A stretch of 64,000 nucleotides of DNA, taken from Agromyces aurantiacus (GTDB lineage Bacteria; Actinomycetota; Actinomycetes; Actinomycetales; Microbacteriaceae). Below the pieces are notes generated by a model that searched no databases, was not told where the DNA came from, and saw only the letters and a list, made by a program, of their open reading frames with translations. Where the stretch lies: contig NZ_JAFBBW010000001.1 in NCBI RefSeq assembly GCF_016907355.1, positions 248,001-312,000 on the forward strand. The letters are read 5' to 3'. A program made the translations under genes and the position numbers. The stretch's first letter is position 1. The number at the start of each line of letters is the position of its first letter. This document shows, piece by piece, positions 9,034 to 17,521 of this stretch.

Positions 9034-9435
9034 TCGTTCACCACCCCGATCGACTGCATGAACGCGTAGACGCTCGTGGGTCCGACGAACCGGAAGCCGA
9101 GGCTCTTGAGCTCCGCGGCGAGCCGGCTCGAGTGTTCGTCCATGCTGCGAACCTCGCGCTCCGGGCGTCGTGGCGGCCCCGCGAATCGCAGCGCCAGCTG
9201 CTCGAGGTCGAGGGACGCCGCGACGAGTGTGGAGCACGGTGAGCCAGCCGAGGCCGGCCTGGAGGATGCCCAAGCTCAACGCCTCGAACACGGCGTTCCG
9301 CCCCCTGCCCGGCGTGCCCCATTCGACATCGTGGTACGAGGTGAGCATCGGATCGGGTCGCTCGGGCAACGACCACGCGCATCGGACGGCACCGTCGGGC
9401 CCCGGCCTGACGGCGAGCTCCGACCAGTCGGACAT
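8982..9435 (-). pseudogene. tag: decayed DNA-3-methyladenine glycosylase I
   Basis: Starting at ATG 9435 the first frame matches the N-terminus of Tag: RCAW, then YHDVEWG, then LQAGLGWLTVL. The C-terminus of Tag appears in a different frame just before the TAG at 8982: LKSLGFRFVGPTSVYAFMQ and GVVNDHVIGC. About 70-90 central codons of the usual ~190 are missing, and the frames do not join. The catalytic Glu just before the QAG block also appears replaced by Gly. This is therefore an internally deleted, frameshifted pseudogene of a base-excision repair enzyme. Its tail is covered by the convergent GNAT gene. Confidence 0.82.
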
Positions 9436-9460
9436 TCTGCGCCCCCTCAGCCGACGAGGC

Positions 9461-9811
9461 TCACGGTTCGAGGGTGGAGAGCGGCCGGCTGTCGTCGACG
9501 AGGTACGTCGAGAGCATCCGGCCCACTTCAGGCCCGAGGTCCGTCGCGTTGTGCGCGACGCCGGGCGGGATGAGGAACCCGTCGCCCGTGTTCAGCGTGA
9601 GCGTCGGCGCATCCCGGATCTCCATCCGCACCGTCCCGCCGATGATGTAGCCGATCTCCTCGCCCGGGTGATGGTGCCACCCGGAGGAGACCCCGACGGG
9701 GATCTCGGTGAGCACCTGCACGATCTCGCGGCCGGCGATCGATGAGGCGGCCCGCTGGATCTCGGTGCGCCGGAGGTTGGCGGTGAGTTCGTCGCGCTCG
9801 GCGTCATTCAT
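9461..9811 (-). CDS. cupin-domain protein
   Basis: Small beta-barrel protein of 116 residues. The two cupin motifs are present: GWHHHPGEEIGYIIGG (metal-binding HHH and Glu) and GDGFLIPPGVAHNAT (second His). It probably binds a divalent metal; whether it is an enzyme or a binding protein is unknown. The start at ATG 9811 is chosen because AAAGGA lies 8 bases before it; the upstream hydrolase stops at 9804, giving an ATGAATGA overlap. It belongs to the operon with two alpha/beta hydrolases. Confidence 0.82.
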   Translation of the reverse strand: MNDAERDELTANLRRTEIQRAASSIAGREIVQVLTEIPVGVSSGWHHHPGEEIGYIIGGTVRMEIRDAPTLTLNTGDGFLIPPGVAHNATDLGPEVGRMLSTYLVDDSRPLSTLEP

Positions 9812-10748
9812 GGTGGTGTCCTTTCCGTGGACGGTTCTCGTGCGCTCGATCCGACGCGTCGGCGCCGGCCATGAGGTCGAGGAGTTCGGCGGCGACCTCG
9901 TCCGGCCGGTCCTCGACGAGGAAGTGACCGGCGTCGAGTCCCCGCCCCCGGATGTCGCGTGCCCACGGGCGCCAGACCTCGGGCACGTCGCCGTAGAACG
10001 AGGGGAGCGCACCGGTCGCGCTCCAGAGCAGGAGCAGAGGACATTCGATCCTCCGGCCGCGGTCCCGATCGGCCCGATCGTCCGAGCGGTCCACGCCCGC
10101 CCCAGCGCGGTAGTCCTCGCAGATCGCGTGCACCACCTCGGCGTCGTCGAAGAGGCCGCGGTAGATCGCCATCAGCTCAGCCGGATAGCGACCGGGTGCA
10201 CGGCCCAGCCCCAGCGCGCGCACGTGCCCGTCGAAGAAGGCGTCGGGGTCGGCCCCGATCAGGCGCTCGGGCAGCGGTTCCGGCTGGGCGAGGAACGACC
10301 AGTGCCAGTAGCGAAGAGCCAGGTCCGCGTCGGCTCGGCCCCACACCTCGGACGTGGGCACGACATCGAACACGGCGGCGGCCGTGATGCGCTCGGGGTG
10401 ATCGAGCGCCATCCGATAGGCGACCCGGCCCCCTCGATCGTGCCCGGCCACGGCGAACACGGGGAAGCCCAGCCCCAGCATGGCCTCGACGAGGTCGTCG
10501 CCGACGACCCGCTTCGAATGGGCGCGATGGTCCGGCGTCGAAATCGGACGGAACGAGCCGCCGTAGCCTGGGAGGTCCGCGACCACGACCGTGCACCGAT
10601 CGGTGAGCGCATCCGCCACCCCGTGCCACGCATGGTGCGTCTGCGGGTAGCCGTGAAGCAGGAGCAGCGCGGGACCGTCGCCGCCGACGAGCGTGAAGAT
10701 CGGGCCGCGCGTCGTCTCGACGACGCGTTCGACGAATCGATCGAACAT
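9804..10748 (-). CDS. alpha/beta hydrolase, haloacetate dehalogenase/epoxide hydrolase-like
   Basis: Soluble alpha/beta hydrolase of 314 residues. Visible elements are the oxyanion segment LLLHGYPQTHHAW, the nucleophile elbow GHDRGGR with Asp rather than Ser, and the C-terminal His in GHFLVEDRPDEVA. An Asp nucleophile with this DRGGR context is characteristic of fluoroacetate/haloacetate dehalogenases and related epoxide hydrolases, so C-halogen or epoxide hydrolysis is the best guess. The start is ATG 10748, 20 bases after the stop of the next hydrolase gene. Its end overlaps the cupin start. Confidence 0.82.
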   Translation of the reverse strand: MFDRFVERVVETTRGPIFTLVGGDGPALLLLHGYPQTHHAWHGVADALTDRCTVVVADLPGYGGSFRPISTPDHRAHSKRVVGDDLVEAMLGLGFPVFAVAGHDRGGRVAYRMALDHPERITAAAVFDVVPTSEVWGRADADLALRYWHWSFLAQPEPLPERLIGADPDAFFDGHVRALGLGRAPGRYPAELMAIYRGLFDDAEVVHAICEDYRAGAGVDRSDDRADRDRGRRIECPLLLLWSATGALPSFYGDVPEVWRPWARDIRGRGLDAGHFLVEDRPDEVAAELLDLMAGADASDRAHENRPRKGHHHE

Positions 10749-10768
10749 GTGCCCGACCGCGACCGGGG

Positions 10769-11503
10769 TCAGCGGTCCGAGGTCGCCGCGGCGGCCTCCC
10801 GGATCAGGTCGGCGACCTGCTCGGCCTCCGGGATCCCGACCGTGTGCGAGCCGCCTTCGAGTTCGACCGTCTTGCGCGACCCGGCGCGGTCCGCCATGAA
10901 CCGGTGGGCCTGCGCCGGGATGTTCCGATCGTCGGAGCCGAACAGGAACCAGGATGGCAGCGACTTCCACGCCGGCGGCCCGGCCGGCTCGGCGAACGCC
11001 GATTGGAGGATCGGGCGTTGCGTCACGGCCATCGCCGCGGCGACGTCGGCGGGCGAGTCCGCGGCGAACTGGGCGTGGTAGCGCCCCTGCATGATGTACA
11101 GGTCGGTGCCGCCGTCGGCGAGCGGCACCGAGGTGAGGGTGTCGCCGAGCGTGGAACCCGGGAACTTCCCCGCCAGGTCGCCCGGCGTCTCGCCCTCCTC
11201 GGGTGCGAACGCGCCGATGTACACGAGCGCCTTCACCGCCGGATTGCCCACTGCTCCGGCACTGATGACCGTGCCGCCGTACGAGTGGCCGACGAGGACG
11301 ATGTCGCCGCTCACCTCCGCGAGCGCGGCTCGCAGGTACGCCGAGTCGGAACCGCCGCCGCGAAGCGGATTGGCGATCGCGATGACGGGGTACCCGTCCC
11401 GGAGCAACGACGCGATCACGCCGTTCCAGCTCGAGGACTCCGCGAACGCGCCGTGGACGAGCACGACGGTCGGCGTGCCGGGCGAGGGTTCGGTGATGCT
11501 CAT
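10769..11503 (-). CDS. alpha/beta hydrolase (serine esterase-like)
   Basis: Alpha/beta hydrolase of 244 residues with the oxyanion motif LVHGAFAESSSW, the nucleophile elbow GHSYGG (Ser) and the catalytic His region LEGGSHTVGIPEA. The short compact form and AFAE cap resemble small esterases often annotated as pyrethroid or plant-type esterases; the actual substrate is unknown. ATG 11503 is preceded by GGGAG at good spacing. It is the first gene of the three-gene run with the dehalogenase-like hydrolase and the cupin. The 177 bases upstream hold no gene. Confidence 0.82.
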   Translation of the reverse strand: MSITEPSPGTPTVVLVHGAFAESSSWNGVIASLLRDGYPVIAIANPLRGGGSDSAYLRAALAEVSGDIVLVGHSYGGTVISAGAVGNPAVKALVYIGAFAPEEGETPGDLAGKFPGSTLGDTLTSVPLADGGTDLYIMQGRYHAQFAADSPADVAAAMAVTQRPILQSAFAEPAGPPAWKSLPSWFLFGSDDRNIPAQAHRFMADRAGSRKTVELEGGSHTVGIPEAEQVADLIREAAAATSDR

Positions 11504-11680
11504 GATCGCTCCCGTGAGTGATGGCCTGCGAGGAACGCACGTCGCGTGCTGCGACCGCGCGCGCTCCAACGCTCGTCGACCGACGACGTCGCGGCGAGCA
11601 TGCCAGTGTGGAACCCGGCATACATGCTGCCCGGAGGGTGCACCCCGGCCAGCAGGGACCATCGCCCGGCTTCTCTCGGA

Positions 11681-13696
11681 TCACAGCGGGAAGCGCGCCG
11701 TGAGGGTCGTGCCCTGACCGGCGGGGCTGCGCACGGTGAACGTGCCGCCGAGGACGTGCACCCGGTCCACGATGCCGATCAGGCCCGAGCCGCGCCCCGG
11801 GTCGGCGCCCCCGGCGCCGTCGTCCACGACCTCGACGAGCAGGACGCGGTCGTCGAGACGGACCGTGATCGCGACCTCTCGGGCGTCGGCGTGCTTCGCC
11901 GCATTCGCCAGGCCCTCCGAGACGACGTAGTAGGCCGCGACCTCGATCGCGGCGGGAAGCCTGGGGATCCGAGCCATCCGCACGTCGACGACCAGGCCGG
12001 AGCGGCGGGCGAGCGAGCGGATGGCCGGGTCCAGCCCCTCCTCGGTGAGGATCGCCGGATGCAGTCCCTGCGCGAGCTCCCTCAGGTCGTCGAGCGCGCT
12101 CGTGAGCTGGTCGACCACGACCGACAGCCCGCTCAGGGCGACGCGATCGGCACCCGTCAGGCGCGACTGGATCTGGCGGATGCGAACGGTGACGGCGACG
12201 AGGCGCTGCTGCACGCCGTCGTGGAGATCGCGTTCGAACCGGCGGCGGGTCTGGTCGGCGGTCCGGACGATCCGGGCCCGTGATTCGATGAGTTCGAGTC
12301 GCGACCTCATGTTGCCGATCGCGGTGGAGAGCAACTCCGCGAACTGCGCGACCTGTTCCTGCATCTCGCGAGGCGGGGCGTCTTCGGCGGCGCCGATCGC
12401 CGCGATCGCGCCCCAGCGTCGACCATCGACCGTCACCTGGCACACGAGCGCCGTCTCATCCACCGCACCCTCGGAGCCGCCGGCATCGGCACCGGCCGAT
12501 GCCAGCGTCGTCGCCGACCCGTCCTCCTCGTAGCGGAGCACCACGGCGCCGTCCGCATCGAGCAGCCGCCGCACCTCCCGAGCGGCCGTCGGGAAGACGG
12601 CATCCCACTGTTCCCGAGCCACGACCGCGGCCAGTCGGTTCAGCGCCGCCTGCTCCTCGACCAGGCGTTGGAGCGCGGCCCGCGCCTCGAGGTTCGACAA
12701 GGCGATCGCGACGAGATCGGCGAACTCCGACATCCGCCGCTCCGTGCCGCTCGGGAGCGGCGGGCCGTCGACCGACCCGACGATCAGCGCGCCCCAGATC
12801 CGTCCGTCGACCCTGATCGGCGCACCCACCGCCGACGCCATTCCCACCGAACGCTGGATGGCCGCGATCTCGCCCGTCGCGGCGCCGTAGTCGTCGACGC
12901 GGGCGGGCCCGCCGGTCGAGCGGATGAGACCCGTCACGCTCGTGCCCTCGGAGCGCAGCCTCGTGCCGCTCGGGATCCCGGCCTGCAGCCTGCCCCAGCT
13001 GCCGAGGAACGTCGCCATCCCATCGGCGTCGTAGCGCACCATCTTGGCGCCCTGCACGTGGATGAGCCGGCCCAGTTCCTCGGCCACGACGGCGAAGACG
13101 TCCTCCGGCCTCGCGCCGCGCGCGACGAGTTCCGCCACCCGCAGCAGCGCGCCCTGATACGCCGCGAGCTCCTCGACCTTGGCCTGCGCCCGCGTGTTCA
13201 CCACCGCGGAGGTGACGAGCTCGTCGAACACCTCGAGCCGGGTCTCCGTCCCGGCGGGCAACGGCGCGGCCGACCCCGAGTGCGCGAACACGGCGCCCCA
13301 GACCCGATCCTCGATGAGGATCGGCACGCCGACCGAGGATGTGACGGCGGTGCGATCCGCGGGCGGTCGCACCGACCGGACCGGTCGGCCGGTCCGTCGC
13401 ATCCGCGCCACGAGCCGATCCTCCGCGAGTGAGCGGCCACCGGCATCCGCCGCCCCCTCGTCGGCCCGGCTCCACGCCGCGAGGACGACCGCGGGGCCCT
13501 CGCCGTCGAACTCCAGGATCTCCAGGTGCTCCGCACCCACCGCCGCGGCCACATGGCGCGCCACGGTCTCGAGGACCACCCGGGGCGACGCCCCTTGCGC
13601 GACGAGCCCGGCAGCGACGCGCAGCGCCGCCAACTCCGCGCCGACGGGGTCGGCCGGGGCCGGCGGAAGGTCGGGCTCCGGCTCGTCACTTGCCAC
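11681..13696 (-). CDS. triple-GAF sensor histidine kinase (NarL-system type)
   Basis: Cytoplasmic sensor kinase of 671 residues without membrane segments. Two full GAF domains (about 20-170 and 180-335) and a shorter third (about 340-465) precede a HisKA_3 dimerisation helix, with phospho-acceptor His492 in ERDLHDGVQQRL, and a HATPase domain (about 580-670, with the N box EGLANAAKHA and a short G box GSGLIG). The GAF domains should bind a small molecule or sense redox; ligands cannot be read. It is divergently adjacent, 51 bases apart, to the LuxR-type regulator that is surely its partner. The start is GTG 13696. Confidence 0.9.
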   Translation of the reverse strand: MASDEPEPDLPPAPADPVGAELAALRVAAGLVAQGASPRVVLETVARHVAAAVGAEHLEILEFDGEGPAVVLAAWSRADEGAADAGGRSLAEDRLVARMRRTGRPVRSVRPPADRTAVTSSVGVPILIEDRVWGAVFAHSGSAAPLPAGTETRLEVFDELVTSAVVNTRAQAKVEELAAYQGALLRVAELVARGARPEDVFAVVAEELGRLIHVQGAKMVRYDADGMATFLGSWGRLQAGIPSGTRLRSEGTSVTGLIRSTGGPARVDDYGAATGEIAAIQRSVGMASAVGAPIRVDGRIWGALIVGSVDGPPLPSGTERRMSEFADLVAIALSNLEARAALQRLVEEQAALNRLAAVVAREQWDAVFPTAAREVRRLLDADGAVVLRYEEDGSATTLASAGADAGGSEGAVDETALVCQVTVDGRRWGAIAAIGAAEDAPPREMQEQVAQFAELLSTAIGNMRSRLELIESRARIVRTADQTRRRFERDLHDGVQQRLVAVTVRIRQIQSRLTGADRVALSGLSVVVDQLTSALDDLRELAQGLHPAILTEEGLDPAIRSLARRSGLVVDVRMARIPRLPAAIEVAAYYVVSEGLANAAKHADAREVAITVRLDDRVLLVEVVDDGAGGADPGRGSGLIGIVDRVHVLGGTFTVRSPAGQGTTLTARFPL

Positions 13697-13697
13697 A

Positions 13698-13710
13698 CGT
13701 GAAGTTCACG
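13698..13710. promoter_or_regulatory. inverted repeat between kinase and regulator genes
   Basis: CGTGAAGTTCACG, a perfect 6-bp inverted repeat with one central base, starting two bases upstream of the kinase GTG in the 51-base divergent gap. A candidate operator for the neighbouring LuxR-type regulator; function not shown. Confidence 0.4.
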
Positions 13711-13747
13711 CCCAGAATGCTCAGATGTCGAGCACGAATCCGCGCTC

Positions 13748-14410
13748 GTGACCGCAGGGTCGCGAGTCATCATCGTCGACGACGACGTGCTGCTCCGGGA
13801 GGGGCTCGCCGGGTTGCTCACGCAGGCGGGCTTCGAGGTCGTGGCCAGTGCCGCGGATGCCTCGGGCCTGCCCGAACTCATCGAGACGTCCGTGCCCGAC
13901 GTGCTCGTCATCGACATCCGCATGCCTCCGACGCACACGACCGAGGGACTCGTGGCGGCGAAGACGATCCGATCGGCTCACCCCTCGATCGGCATCATGG
14001 TCCTCTCCTCGTACGTCGAGGTCGACCACGCCATCGACCTGCTCGGCAGCGGGCCGGGCATCGGCTACCTCCTGAAGCACCGGGTCTCGGCGGTCGAGGA
14101 GTTCACGTCGTCACTGCGCCGCGTCGCGGATGGCGGATCGGTCATCGATCCCTCCCTGGTGCGCGAACTCGTGCTCGCCCGCCGCCCGCACAACCCGATC
14201 GAGCGACTGACGCCTCGTGAGCGAGAGGTGCTCTCGCTCATGGCGGAGGGGAAGTCGAACGCGGGCATCGGCGAGACCCTGCACCTGTCGGAGGGCACGG
14301 TCGAGAAGCACGTGCACCGGATCCTCGAGAAGCTCGACCTCCCTGACGACGACCGCACCACGCACCGCCGCGTGCTGGCGGTGATCATGTTCCTCGACGC
14401 GCCCGGCTGA
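13748..14410 (+). CDS. NarL/LuxR-family response regulator
   Basis: Two-domain transcription factor of 220 residues. The receiver domain (about 5-125) has the acidic pair near Asp11/Asp12, phospho-Asp56 in VIDIRMP, and the conserved Lys in YLLKHRVS. The LuxR helix-turn-helix (about 150-210) begins LTPREREVLSLMAEG and contains SEGTVEKHVHRIL. GTG 13748 is the start. It is transcribed away from the triple-GAF kinase and is its likely phosphorylation target. The insertion PTHTTEGL after the phosphorylation site is typical of this actinobacterial subgroup. Confidence 0.92.
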   Translation: MTAGSRVIIVDDDVLLREGLAGLLTQAGFEVVASAADASGLPELIETSVPDVLVIDIRMPPTHTTEGLVAAKTIRSAHPSIGIMVLSSYVEVDHAIDLLGSGPGIGYLLKHRVSAVEEFTSSLRRVADGGSVIDPSLVRELVLARRPHNPIERLTPREREVLSLMAEGKSNAGIGETLHLSEGTVEKHVHRILEKLDLPDDDRTTHRRVLAVIMFLDAPG

Positions 14411-14419
14411 GCGGAACCC

Positions 14420-15088
14420 TCACTCCAGCGAGATGTCGACGACGAGCCGCGCCGGGTTCTCGAGTCTCGTGACGGTGAACGGCCGCTCGCGGTCGAGGCC
14501 GACGGCCCACGACGTCATCCCTTCGAAGTTCTCGATCTGCTGCAGCTCGAGGATGGTCTCGACAGTCGTCGGCGTCAGCTCCCGCGGCCCGTCGTAGCCG
14601 TCGCCCTCGGGGTTCGGCATCCAGACCTCGGCCGTGACCACGAGCGTGGCGTCGCCGGCGACCTCCACCGGCTCACCCCTGGGCTCATCGAGGATGGGGT
14701 CGGACCGGTACTCGACGCGGTATCCGGGCGCATCGCCGGTGCCCGCGAACTCGATCACCACCCGCTCGAAGCAGGGCGGATGGCTCCCCGTGCGGATCTC
14801 GAGGCCGACGAGCGTCGACAGGCCCGCGGGAAAGTCGTCTTCGACGGCATCCACACCACCCGGGTCGGTGCATTCCTCCGTTCCGGGCTCGGTCGGTGCG
14901 GCGGTCGGACTCGACGTCGCCGCGGGCGTGGACTCGGATGGCGCCGCCGAGGTGGGCGTCGGCCCCGGCTCCTCGGGCGCGCATCCTGACAGCGACATGC
15001 CGGAGGCGGCGATGAGCACGGCGGCCGCGGCGATCTTGACGGAGCGGACGGTGCCGGGTCGGATGTCCGAAGTCGATGCGGTTCGCAT
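14420..15088 (-). CDS. lipoprotein with AMIN-like C-terminal domain
   Basis: Exported lipoprotein of about 222 residues. A signal peptide ends in the lipobox LSGC; then comes a Ser/Thr/Pro/Ala-rich linker and a C-terminal beta-rich domain resembling the AMIN-like domains of actinobacterial lipoproteins (RVVIEFAG early, PARLVVDISLE at the end). Such domains are associated with cell-wall binding, but a function here is unproved. ATG 15088 is favoured over ATG 15094 because GAGGGGG sits six bases upstream of it. It converges on the LuxR-type regulator gene, 9 bases apart. Confidence 0.75.
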   Translation of the reverse strand: MRTASTSDIRPGTVRSVKIAAAAVLIAASGMSLSGCAPEEPGPTPTSAAPSESTPAATSSPTAAPTEPGTEECTDPGGVDAVEDDFPAGLSTLVGLEIRTGSHPPCFERVVIEFAGTGDAPGYRVEYRSDPILDEPRGEPVEVAGDATLVVTAEVWMPNPEGDGYDGPRELTPTTVETILELQQIENFEGMTSWAVGLDRERPFTVTRLENPARLVVDISLE

Positions 15089-15259
15089 GATCATCCCCCT
15101 CGAGCGGGTGCCTGACGCCCGCACAGGGGTGAGGTTAGCCCTGCTCGACGCGCCTCGGCCGGGGCCAATGGCCCGCGCACCCGGCGCCGATCAGCCGGCC
15201 GATCGCGTCGCCCGGCGAGGGTCGGCGGGATACTGGTCGTGAGCACAGGGAGGTCCTCC

Positions 15260-15664
15260 ATGCAGACTCGTCCATTCCCGCCCGCGCCGGACGCCCGCTC
15301 CCCCGCTGGCGCCGAGATCCGGTACCTCATGGAGGGCGCGACCGGCAACATGATCCACTCCACGGTTCCGCCGGGCCAAGTGAACCGGGCGACCGTCCAC
15401 GCCACGGTGAGCGAGTTCTGGCACGTGCTCTCGGGCGCGGGCGAGATCTGGCGGCGCGACGGCGCAGGCGAGGAGACGACCATCCTCGAGCCGGGGGTCA
15501 CCATCGACATCCCGGTCGGAACGGCGTTCCAGTACCGCTGCACCGGCGCCGACCCGCTCCGATTCCTCTGCGTCTCGATGCCGCCGTGGCCGGGCGACGC
15601 GGAAGCGACCCTCATCGACGGGCCGTGGACGCCGACCGCTCCCGAGGGCCGCGTCGCGTCCTGA
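15260..15664 (+). CDS. cupin-domain protein
   Basis: Single-domain cupin of 134 residues. It has the RATVHATVSEFWHVLSG region (Glu and His of motif 1) and TIDIPVGTAFQYRC (motif 2), but motif 2 lacks the usual His, so metal binding may be altered. Start ATG 15260 is chosen for the GGGAGG just upstream; a GTG at 15239 is in frame but has no such site. The DUF2127 gene follows after 14 bases, so they may be co-transcribed. Function unknown. Confidence 0.72.
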   Translation: MQTRPFPPAPDARSPAGAEIRYLMEGATGNMIHSTVPPGQVNRATVHATVSEFWHVLSGAGEIWRRDGAGEETTILEPGVTIDIPVGTAFQYRCTGADPLRFLCVSMPPWPGDAEATLIDGPWTPTAPEGRVAS

Positions 15665-15678
15665 TGGGGTGACCTCGG

Positions 15679-16203
15679 ATGCGCGAGCGGGTCCTCGACC
15701 TCGCGTTCCTCGTGGGCGTGCTGCTGAAGGGCGTCGACGGGCTCGTCGAGGTGGTCGGCGGCGTCGTGCTGCTGGCCGTGCCGTCCGACCGGTTGCTGGG
15801 CGCGGCGCGAGCCGTGACGGCGCACGAGCTCGCGGAGGACCCGCACGACGTGCTCGCGAACCTGCTCGTCCACGGCGTGCAGCACCTCGACCTCGGGACC
15901 TCGCGGTTCCTGGCGGCATACCTGCTGCTGCACGGGCTCGTGAAGCTCGCGATCGTGGCCGCGCTGCTGCTCGGCACGCGCCGCGTCTACCCGTGGGCGA
16001 TCGCGGCGCTGCTCGGGTTCCTCGTGTTCCAGGTGACCCAACTCATCGCCGCCCCCACCGTGACGGTGCTGGTGCTGACCGTCTTCGACGTGCTCATCGT
16101 CGTCCTGACGTGGCGCGAATGGCGGCAGGGCCGCACGCTGCGCGAGACGTGGCGCAGCACCGTGGACTGGGTCGTCCGGCGACCGGCCGACACCCGCGAC
16201 TGA
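15679..16203 (+). CDS. DUF2127 membrane protein
   Basis: Integral membrane protein of 174 residues that I recognise as DUF2127 from the N-terminal FLVGVLLKGVDGLVEVVGG and the central segment with HGLVKLAIVAALLLG. About four membrane segments are visible (near 5-35, 75-100, 105-122 and 125-145), with a basic C-terminal tail. The family has no established biochemical role. ATG 15679 follows the cupin stop closely. Confidence 0.8.
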   Translation: MRERVLDLAFLVGVLLKGVDGLVEVVGGVVLLAVPSDRLLGAARAVTAHELAEDPHDVLANLLVHGVQHLDLGTSRFLAAYLLLHGLVKLAIVAALLLGTRRVYPWAIAALLGFLVFQVTQLIAAPTVTVLVLTVFDVLIVVLTWREWRQGRTLRETWRSTVDWVVRRPADTRD

Positions 16204-16316
16204 CCGCGCCGAGCGGGTCCTTACGGTCTGGTGACGTCATCGCGCCGACACCCGTCCGCCCCTCGGGCTCGGGCTACCGTGGGCAGCAGTCACGGATGGG
16301 CGACGGAGGGTCGACG

Positions 16317-16787
16317 ATGGATCATCGAACACTGGGCGCCGTCGTGTTCGGCGCAGCGCTCATGCTCTCGGCGTGTTCCGGGTCCTCGCCGGACGTTCCG
16401 ACGGCGTCCGCAGGTGCGACCAGCGAGGCCACGAGCGCACCCTCCCCCGACTCGGATGGCGCGGCATCCGACTCGGACCAGGCCGGCGCCTACCTGGACT
16501 ACGCCGACGGCGCGATCGAGGCCACCCCAGGTCCGAAGGCGCTCTTCTTCCACGCCGGCTGGTGCCCGCAGTGCCGCGAACTCGACGAGGAGCTCCGCAC
16601 CGACGGGCCGCCCGACGGTCTGACCGTCTTCAAGGTCGACTACGACGCGCGCACCGACCTGCGGCAGAAGTACGGCGTGACCCTCCAGACGACGGTCGTC
16701 TTCGTCGACGACCGCGGCGAGCTGCTCTCGAGCACGGTCCTATACGACGACCCGTCGGTGGCCTCGCTCCGCGCCGCGATCCCGTGA
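16317..16787 (+). CDS. thioredoxin-like lipoprotein
   Basis: Extracytoplasmic redox protein of 156 residues. A signal peptide ends in lipobox LSAC (Cys20), followed by a Ser/Ala/Asp-rich linker and a thioredoxin fold with the active-site motif WCPQC (Cys83, Cys86) and a later TLQTTVVFVDD containing the strand after the usual cis-Pro position. The cis-Pro itself is replaced by Thr, which is uncommon. It should exchange electrons with the CcdA protein encoded next, whose GTG overlaps its stop (GTGA). ATG 16317 has GGAGGG at good spacing. Likely role: reducing or reshuffling disulfides outside the membrane. Confidence 0.87.
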   Translation: MDHRTLGAVVFGAALMLSACSGSSPDVPTASAGATSEATSAPSPDSDGAASDSDQAGAYLDYADGAIEATPGPKALFFHAGWCPQCRELDEELRTDGPPDGLTVFKVDYDARTDLRQKYGVTLQTTVVFVDDRGELLSSTVLYDDPSVASLRAAIP

Positions 16788-17521
16788 CGGCCTCGCTGCT
16801 GCTCAGCTTCGGAGCCGGCATCCTGACGTTCGCGGCCCCCTGCGTGCTGCCGCTGCTCCCGGTGATCATCGGCGGCTCCATCGTTCGCGGGGGCGACGGG
16901 GGTCGAGCCCGATGGCGCCCGCTGGTGATCGCGGCGTCGCTCGCGGTGAGCGTCGTGCTGTTCACGCTGGCCCTCAAGGCCACCACCGCACTGCTCGCCG
17001 TGCCGCCGCAGGCGTGGCAGCTCGTCTCGGGCGGCATCGTCGTCCTGCTCGGCGTCGACCTGCTGTTCCCCGCGCTGTGGGATCGCCTCTCGACACGGCT
17101 CGGCCTGCAGGCGCGCAGCGGGACGCTGCTCGACCGATCGGTGCGACGGGGCGGCGTCGGGGGCGACATCCTGACCGGCGCCGCGCTCGGCCCCGTCTTC
17201 TCGAGCTGCAGCCCGACCTACGCCCTGATCGTCGCCGCCGTCCTTCCGGTCTCCTTCGCCGAGGGCCTCGGCTACGTGACCGCCTACGCGCTCGGGCTCG
17301 CCGGAATGCTGCTGCTGATCGCGCTGCTCGGGCGCGGACTCGTGCGGCGCCTGGGCTGGCTGGCCGACCCGAGCGGATGGTTCCGCCGCACGATCGGCGC
17401 GATCTTCGTGCTCGTGGGGCTGGCGGTGATCACGGGGTTCGACAAGTCGGTGCAGACCTGGATCCTCGATGCGGGTCTCTACGACCCCGTCGCGCGCCTC
17501 GAGGAACTCCTCGGAGCCTGA
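16784..17521 (+). CDS. CcdA-like transmembrane electron carrier
   Basis: Membrane protein of 245 residues of the CcdA/DsbD-gamma family, with about six membrane segments and the two functional cysteines: Cys20 in APCVLPLLP and one in the SSCSPTYAL segment. The family passes electrons from cytoplasmic thioredoxin across the membrane, in cytochrome c maturation or to extracytoplasmic thioredoxins. The GTG start overlaps the stop of the thioredoxin-like lipoprotein gene, its obvious partner. No other cytochrome c maturation genes are in the window. Its 3' end overlaps the convergent sensor kinase gene by 43 bases. Confidence 0.87.
   Translation: MTASLLLSFGAGILTFAAPCVLPLLPVIIGGSIVRGGDGGRARWRPLVIAASLAVSVVLFTLALKATTALLAVPPQAWQLVSGGIVVLLGVDLLFPALWDRLSTRLGLQARSGTLLDRSVRRGGVGGDILTGAALGPVFSSCSPTYALIVAAVLPVSFAEGLGYVTAYALGLAGMLLLIALLGRGLVRRLGWLADPSGWFRRTIGAIFVLVGLAVITGFDKSVQTWILDAGLYDPVARLEELLGA

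Noticed and set aside
9804..12443. A single 879-codon minus-strand protein
   Set aside because: Only the last ~314 codons match a family (alpha/beta hydrolase); the upstream part is a shadow of the second hydrolase and the sensor kinase in another frame.
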